Origin: Candidatus Helarchaeota archaeon
Lineage (GTDB): Archaea; Asgardarchaeota; Lokiarchaeia; Helarchaeales; JABXJV01
NCBI GenBank assembly: GCA_013375355.1
Contig: JABXJV010000388.1
Location: forward strand, 1-16,840
Direction of reading: 5' to 3'
DNA length: 16,840 bases
Shown: positions 13,120 through 16,840 of the stretch, piece after piece
Numbering within the stretch: the stretch's first letter is position 1
Layout: each line of letters opens with the position of its first letter
Notes under the pieces: model-generated
Seen by the model: the letters and a program-made list of their open reading frames with translations, nothing else
What the model was told of the DNA's origin: nothing
Databases searched by the model: none
Made by a program: the position numbers and the translations under genes

Positions 13120-14748
13120 TCATGAATTTACTATATTCTTATATTTAAAGAATGATTCTGGCCACTTAATTGAGGATTTCTCCATAAATTTAATAACTTT
13201 TGGTTCTATATTAGGAAAACCGATGAAGTAGGAAAGAGAATCAATAAATAATTGAGTCGGACTGAAGAATCCATTATTAAGAGCAAAATTTTTCGTGAAT
13301 CCATATTTTTTGGCTAATTTTTTCAATATTTCGTATGAACCAGAGCTGAATTGTATAGCTCGCTTTGGTATTTGGATGATTTTATCAGATAGACCAATTT
13401 TTTTACCAACTTGTCTTAATATAAATTTACGAATGGGAGGTTTTATTTTAAAAGAGGGAGGAATTTGCATACAAAATTCAACAAATCTTCTGTTTAAATA
13501 TGGCAAACGTAATTCCACTGTATTTGCCATTGACACAGCATCATCGCGTTGTAGATTCACTCTAGGTAAATTTTTTATATCTTCCCAAAGGGATCCTTGA
13601 AAAGAATTAGGATCTTCTTTAAATTTTATTTCATGACGCTCGTAACCGCCAAAAATTTCGTCTGCTCCTTGTCCAGTAAATATAACTTTATAACCCTTAT
13701 CTTGGAGGTAATTAGAGGCAAAAAATAAGGGAAATGCAATATTAATTTTTTTCTCATCTGTGCTTTCTAAAGAATAAATCAATAATGGAATTATTTTCTC
13801 CAATTCTGTTACATCAAATTTTTTTATTTCTAATGGTAAATCCAAGAAATTTGCGACATCTTGCGCTGCGGGTATGTCTTTGGACCTTTCGCTTCCAATT
13901 ACTAGTGAATTAAATTTAATATCTTTACTTTTTAAAGCGGCAGCTAGAAGACTACTATCAATTCCTCCCGATAATAACAAATAAAAAGGATTTTTTGGTT
14001 CTAATTTCAAGAGGTTATCGTTAAGCAATTTTAATAAAATATTACAATAATACTGAAGTGGTTGTTTATCAATGCCTCTATTATTAAATACTCTATTATA
14101 GATTGTTGGGAATCCTCTTTCTGTAATTCTAACTACATATCCAGGAATAAGTGGTTTAATATTTTGTTTAAAACCTGCTATCCATAAAGCTTTCTTTTCA
14201 GATGCAAAGGCTATATATTTTGGACCGAAATTAAGGTATAATGGCTTAATTCCAATTAAATCACGAAAAAGGAAGACTTGATCTTTTAAAATAAGAGTTC
14301 CCGCATACATTCCTTCAATTAAATTAAATAATTTCTTAAGAATTTCAGGTATTTTATAATTCTTTTTAAGTAATTCTTCAACAAAATGAATTATTATTCC
14401 TGAATTGTTAAGGTTTCCCCTATGTTTCTCTTTCATCTCATTTTGAATTTGTTGATTATTAAAAATTCGTCCATCTAGTAATAGATAATCATTCTCCTGA
14501 CAATCCACATAGGGAATTGTTTCATTTTTTGTATCTAATATTAAATGGCTTCCAACAATCCCAAATGAAGCCTTTGTTTCTAGAATCTCTTTTAGACTTT
14601 TACAAATTATCGATTGCCAACCCATAGCATCTTTCGCAAGTAAGCAAAGGCTGGAATTCCCTCTATGACGTAATTTAAAAGCCATTTTATATAAAAATTC
14701 TGAGATATCACTTTGATCTTTTGATAATATTCCTGCTAATAGTCCCAT
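13120..14748 (-). CDS. Asparagine-synthetase (AsnB)-like protein with degenerate glutaminase domain
   Basis: A 542-residue protein with the two-domain AsnB layout. The C-terminal ATP-pyrophosphatase domain is intact: SGGIDSS PP-loop at 260-266, TGQGADEIFGGYERH at 359-372, and MANTVELRLPYLNRRFVEF. The N-terminal class-II amidotransferase domain is recognisable (RHRGN, FRDLIGIKPLY, FASEKKAL, PG), but it begins MGLLAGI instead of MCGIxGI. The catalytic Cys2 is therefore Gly, and the NGEIYN block reads DGRIFN, changing the Asn and Glu of the glutamine pocket. So glutamine hydrolysis is unlikely. The protein may use ammonia or, like beta-lactam synthetases and lasso cyclases, use ATP to activate a carboxylate for another nucleophile (inference from known AsnB paralogues). 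Last gene of the minus-strand cluster after the RHH gene (38-bp gap). No upstream in-frame start restores a Cys. Confidence 0.88.
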   Translation of the reverse strand: MGLLAGILSKDQSDISEFLYKMAFKLRHRGNSSLCLLAKDAMGWQSIICKSLKEILETKASFGIVGSHLILDTKNETIPYVDCQENDYLLLDGRIFNNQQIQNEMKEKHRGNLNNSGIIIHFVEELLKKNYKIPEILKKLFNLIEGMYAGTLILKDQVFLFRDLIGIKPLYLNFGPKYIAFASEKKALWIAGFKQNIKPLIPGYVVRITERGFPTIYNRVFNNRGIDKQPLQYYCNILLKLLNDNLLKLEPKNPFYLLLSGGIDSSLLAAALKSKDIKFNSLVIGSERSKDIPAAQDVANFLDLPLEIKKFDVTELEKIIPLLIYSLESTDEKKINIAFPLFFASNYLQDKGYKVIFTGQGADEIFGGYERHEIKFKEDPNSFQGSLWEDIKNLPRVNLQRDDAVSMANTVELRLPYLNRRFVEFCMQIPPSFKIKPPIRKFILRQVGKKIGLSDKIIQIPKRAIQFSSGSYEILKKLAKKYGFTKNFALNNGFFSPTQLFIDSLSYFIGFPNIEPKVIKFMEKSSIKWPESFFKYKNIVNS

Positions 14749-14786
14749 CTATCTCAATACTATTCAATTTTTATATGATTCGTTTT

Positions 14787-15044
14787 TCAATCAATATATC
14801 CCAAATTTCGAAGTCTTTCTTTTACTTTTGCTTCTTCTTCCTTGGAAAAAGCCTCCCTTTTTTCTTCATCAGACTCAATTTTGAAGATAACTTTTCTCAA
14901 AATGAAAGTAACATATTCAGACATTGAACTGAAATCGGTTCCTTTCATTCTTTTTTTAATTTTTTCTGCTAATGAGTTAGGAATGGAGATAGTATTATTT
15001 TTTGATTCTGAATCGTCATTGCTCATAGAAAACTCACTATTCAT
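14787..15044 (-). CDS. Ribbon-helix-helix (CopG-like) regulator
   Basis: A small 85-residue protein. NNTISIPNSLAEKIKKRM (about 16-33) is the DNA-contacting beta strand plus helix 1, and SSMSEYVTFILRKVIF (about 39-54) is helix 2 of a ribbon-helix-helix fold. The 'TDFSSMSEYVTFILR' wording is characteristic of an archaeal CopG-like group. The C-terminal Lys/Glu-rich helix (ESDEEKREAFSKEEEAKVKERLR) may form a coiled coil for dimer or partner contact. It would bind DNA as a dimer and could regulate the cluster it sits in. ATG 15044 is used; ATG 15026 after MNSEFS is an alternative start. It lies between the sulfatase (61-bp gap, with a TATA-like stretch) and the AsnB-like gene (38-bp gap). Confidence 0.82.
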   Translation of the reverse strand: MNSEFSMSNDDSESKNNTISIPNSLAEKIKKRMKGTDFSSMSEYVTFILRKVIFKIESDEEKREAFSKEEEAKVKERLRNLGYID

Positions 15045-15105
15045 ATTTAAATTATCTATTAAAATGATTTTAAATAGTTTTAAGTCTAATAATAAAATAA
15101 ATTAA

Positions 15106-16629
15106 TCATATATCAATTTTTATTTCTTTAATCGCACTCAATATCTTTTTTTTCTCAGAAATGTCAGCAAAGTTTGTTCTATCAAGTTCCTTAATATGGT
15201 TGATTACTTTCCTCCTGAATTTTCTTATCAATTTTGGAAATTTTTTCTTAAGATTTATTTTTTCCTTCGGATCTTTTTCTAAATCATATAATTCTTCTTT
15301 TTTTGTTTCTTCGTCAATAATATATTTCCATTTCATCGTCCGATAAGAAATAATTCGCATGATTCTGGGATCACCGTGGTTTGAGAATCTCGTAATTTTA
15401 TTTTTATGATAAGATTCACTGAAAACTCCATTTTCTATTGGATCATCAAAATATTCTTCATCTGAAAAAATAAGATTTGCAAAACTCTTCCCTTCAAAAT
15501 TTGATTCTTGCGGTAAGCCTAACAAGTCCAATATTGTTGGAGCTAAATCTCTTATATTGATCAGGTTAGTCAGAAATTTCCTTTTAGTTTTTCTTTTAAT
15601 TTTATCTTTTTTAATTTTTTTAAGTGGATTAGTAACTATTATTAGAGGAACTTTAAGCAGCTCATCATATAATTGAGCATTATGTCCATACATTCCGTGA
15701 TCATTAAATTCTTCTCCATGATCCGATGTAATTATGGTAAGTGTGTTTTTCAATATTTCTCTTCTCCTGTATTTTAATTTTCTGAAAAATTTCCTTAGCA
15801 TAGCATTTAAGTACCTTAATTCAGCATCGTACAAATTCAATATTTTTGGAGTTTGTTTATATTCTCTAAGAATTTCTAAATATTCTGGATGCTCGCGGAT
15901 ATATTGAATTTCTCTTGGTGTCAATTTGTCTGCTTTTACCTTTTTAAGATATTTATTATATGGGAAATATGGATCATGAGGCTCCATTAGATGAATCCAA
16001 AGAAAAAATGGCTTTTTTTCATTTTTTTGTTTATATTTCTTTATCCATTTATAAGCCATTTTTAGAAGTTTTTTTGCCTTGTCATAATATTTTTTTCTGC
16101 CTACAATTTTTGTATAAAAGGCTACTTGAAAATAATAAAGTATTTTTTTTGGAATAGGGACGCTTTGAGCCCAATTCATAAAATCATTTAAAAAATCTCC
16201 TTTATTTAGAAATCTATTGAATAAAGATGTTTTAAATGAACTATCATCCTTTGAAAACATACCATCATAAAAAAAATCAAATCCTCTGTCATATCTATAG
16301 AACCTTGATAAAAGTGGTGTGGAATGAATCGCAACAGTTATGTAGCCATTTGCTTGTAAAACTTCCGCAAGAGTGGTTTTATTATATGGTATTGGTAAAT
16401 AACCTCCTTGATGAAATGGGTAAGTTGAGGTGAATATTGATGAAAATGATGGTGGTGTACAAGGACCATTTACTATTGTATTTGGAAAAAAGTAACCCTT
16501 ATCAGCAATTTTATCAATAAATGGAGTGGTTTTTTTCTTATATCCAGTAATACTTAAATGATCTAATCTCAACGCATCTATTGTAATTAATAAACAATTC
16601 TTTTTAACTGGTTTAATCTTATATTTCAT
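15106..16629 (-). CDS. Sulfatase / alkaline-phosphatase superfamily hydrolase with atypical nucleophile motif
   Basis: A 507-residue protein of the sulfatase branch of the alkaline phosphatase superfamily. Seen: metal site ITIDALRLDHL (D18, then D23), nucleophile region NGPCTPPSFSSIFTSTYP (C57), HLMEPHDPYFPY (213-224), metal site ITSDHGEEFNDHG (D303, H304) and the typical C-terminal LYDLEKDPKEKINL. Classic sulfatases need CxPxR for formylglycine formation. Here the C57 motif reads C-T-P-P-S with no Arg, so standard maturation is doubtful; the protein may be a phosphodiesterase, phosphoglycerol transferase or a sulfatase matured differently. No signal peptide is visible and the protein is Lys-rich, so it is probably cytosolic. 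First gene of the minus-strand cluster; ATG 16629 with AAAGGTTAT a few bases upstream. Confidence 0.87.
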   Translation of the reverse strand: MKYKIKPVKKNCLLITIDALRLDHLSITGYKKKTTPFIDKIADKGYFFPNTIVNGPCTPPSFSSIFTSTYPFHQGGYLPIPYNKTTLAEVLQANGYITVAIHSTPLLSRFYRYDRGFDFFYDGMFSKDDSSFKTSLFNRFLNKGDFLNDFMNWAQSVPIPKKILYYFQVAFYTKIVGRKKYYDKAKKLLKMAYKWIKKYKQKNEKKPFFLWIHLMEPHDPYFPYNKYLKKVKADKLTPREIQYIREHPEYLEILREYKQTPKILNLYDAELRYLNAMLRKFFRKLKYRRREILKNTLTIITSDHGEEFNDHGMYGHNAQLYDELLKVPLIIVTNPLKKIKKDKIKRKTKRKFLTNLINIRDLAPTILDLLGLPQESNFEGKSFANLIFSDEEYFDDPIENGVFSESYHKNKITRFSNHGDPRIMRIISYRTMKWKYIIDEETKKEELYDLEKDPKEKINLKKKFPKLIRKFRRKVINHIKELDRTNFADISEKKKILSAIKEIKIDI

Positions 16630-16708
16630 TAATGTATAACCTTTAAGTTCTCCAAATTAAATTGAGAAATTTGATAAAATACTTTTTTACCAAAAGTCTT
16701 GCAGAATG

Positions 16709-16728
16709 CTCCCACCTTCAGGTGGGAG
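16709..16728. repeat. Perfect 8-bp hairpin with TTCA loop, resembling an IS200/IS605 end
   Basis: CTCCCACC (16709-16716), loop TTCA (16717-16720), then GGTGGGAG (16721-16728). GAATGC occurs directly on both sides (16704-16709 and 16731-16736). Short G/C-rich hairpins with CCTTTAGG or CCTTCAGG centres are typical of the right end of tnpB-bearing IS200/IS605-type elements, where they form part of the omega RNA. No tnpB gene precedes it here. It is much richer in G+C than the surrounding DNA. Confidence 0.5.
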
Positions 16729-16840
16729 ATGAATGCAATATAATTTCAGTTTTTTCATTTTTCATTAAATCTGTTTCGTTTAAATATGTTTTTAAGTAAT
16801 AGTAAACTGATGAGTGATCATCCTTCCCGAAAACAGTTCG
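16718..16840 (-). CDS. C-terminal fragment of an unidentified ORF entering from beyond the right edge
   Basis: On the minus strand the frame is open from the window edge (16840) for 40 codons and ends at TGA 16720-16718, inside the loop of the hairpin at 16709-16728. The peptide contains FGKDDHSSVYYYLKTYL followed by an acidic/basic tail ending IILHSSPT. Composition and codon use look coding. 'GKDDHSSVYYYLK' resembles a helix-turn-helix recognition segment of a DNA-binding protein or transposase, but this is too little for a family call. The sulfatase start lies 88 bp further along the same strand. Too short to be sure it is a gene. Confidence 0.35.
   Translation of the reverse strand, partial: RTVFGKDDHSSVYYYLKTYLNETDLMKNEKTEIILHSSPT

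Noticed and set aside
16630..16708. tnpB remnant left of the IS605-like hairpin
   Set aside because: Only 79 bp lie between the hairpin and the sulfatase start, and no TnpB-like peptide is encoded there in any frame.

Overview
This is an AT-rich window (by eye about 30% G+C). Several traits point to an archaeon: TATA-like boxes sit about 25-30 bp upstream of starts with little or no leader, GGTGAT-type ribosome binding sites occur, and a ribbon-helix-helix regulator and a very large TM-anchored surface protein with many N-glycosylation sequons are present. The WD40 / winged-helix / zinc-ribbon protein and the style of the surface protein suggest an Asgard (Lokiarchaeia-like) genome, but no marker gene here proves that.

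Layout from the left. 2-637: the C-terminal end of a GH38 alpha-mannosidase, cut by the window edge. 695-1510: SurE nucleotidase. 1739-2200: GNAT acetyltransferase, convergent with a polytopic membrane protein that starts at TTG (2215-3075, minus). Upstream of that, on the minus strand, lies a tiny frameshifted ORF. 3200-3850: a palindromic promoter region, a 15-bp hairpin and a conserved-looking beta-rich gene whose 5' end is in another frame or lacks a normal start. Then come a HAD-family protein with an altered motif I and the WD40 propeller protein (same strand, short gaps). 6017-6044: a bidirectional T-rich terminator between WD40 and a minus-strand iron-sulfur protein. A DUF72 protein diverges from the iron-sulfur gene and converges on an Isf-like iron-sulfur flavoprotein.

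9039-13037 encodes a 1332-residue extracellular protein: signal segment, seven ~60-aa repeats, one Ig-like domain, eight 47-aa FG-GAP-like repeats with Ca2+-type DxDxDG loops, three more Ig-like domains, a TM anchor and a short cytosolic tail. It is preceded by an 18-bp-period direct repeat.

Convergent to it is a minus-strand cluster, in transcription order: alkaline-phosphatase/sulfatase superfamily protein, ribbon-helix-helix regulator, and an asparagine-synthetase-like protein. The last has an intact ATP-pyrophosphatase domain but no catalytic Cys2 and altered glutaminase pocket residues. The sulfatase likewise lacks a complete CxPxR maturation motif. Together they look like a cell-surface or polymer modification cassette rather than ordinary asparagine and sulfate metabolism (inference).

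The right edge holds a perfect 8-bp hairpin with a TTCA loop, resembling the terminal hairpins of IS200/IS605 (TnpB) elements. The stop codon of a minus-strand ORF entering from beyond the window lies inside it.

The most unusual signals are the degenerate-glutaminase AsnB-like protein in its cassette, the hairpin and frame break at 3311-3424, the propeller inserted in an Ig-like array in the surface protein, and the solitary IS605-like hairpin. No CRISPR array, rRNA or tRNA was seen.
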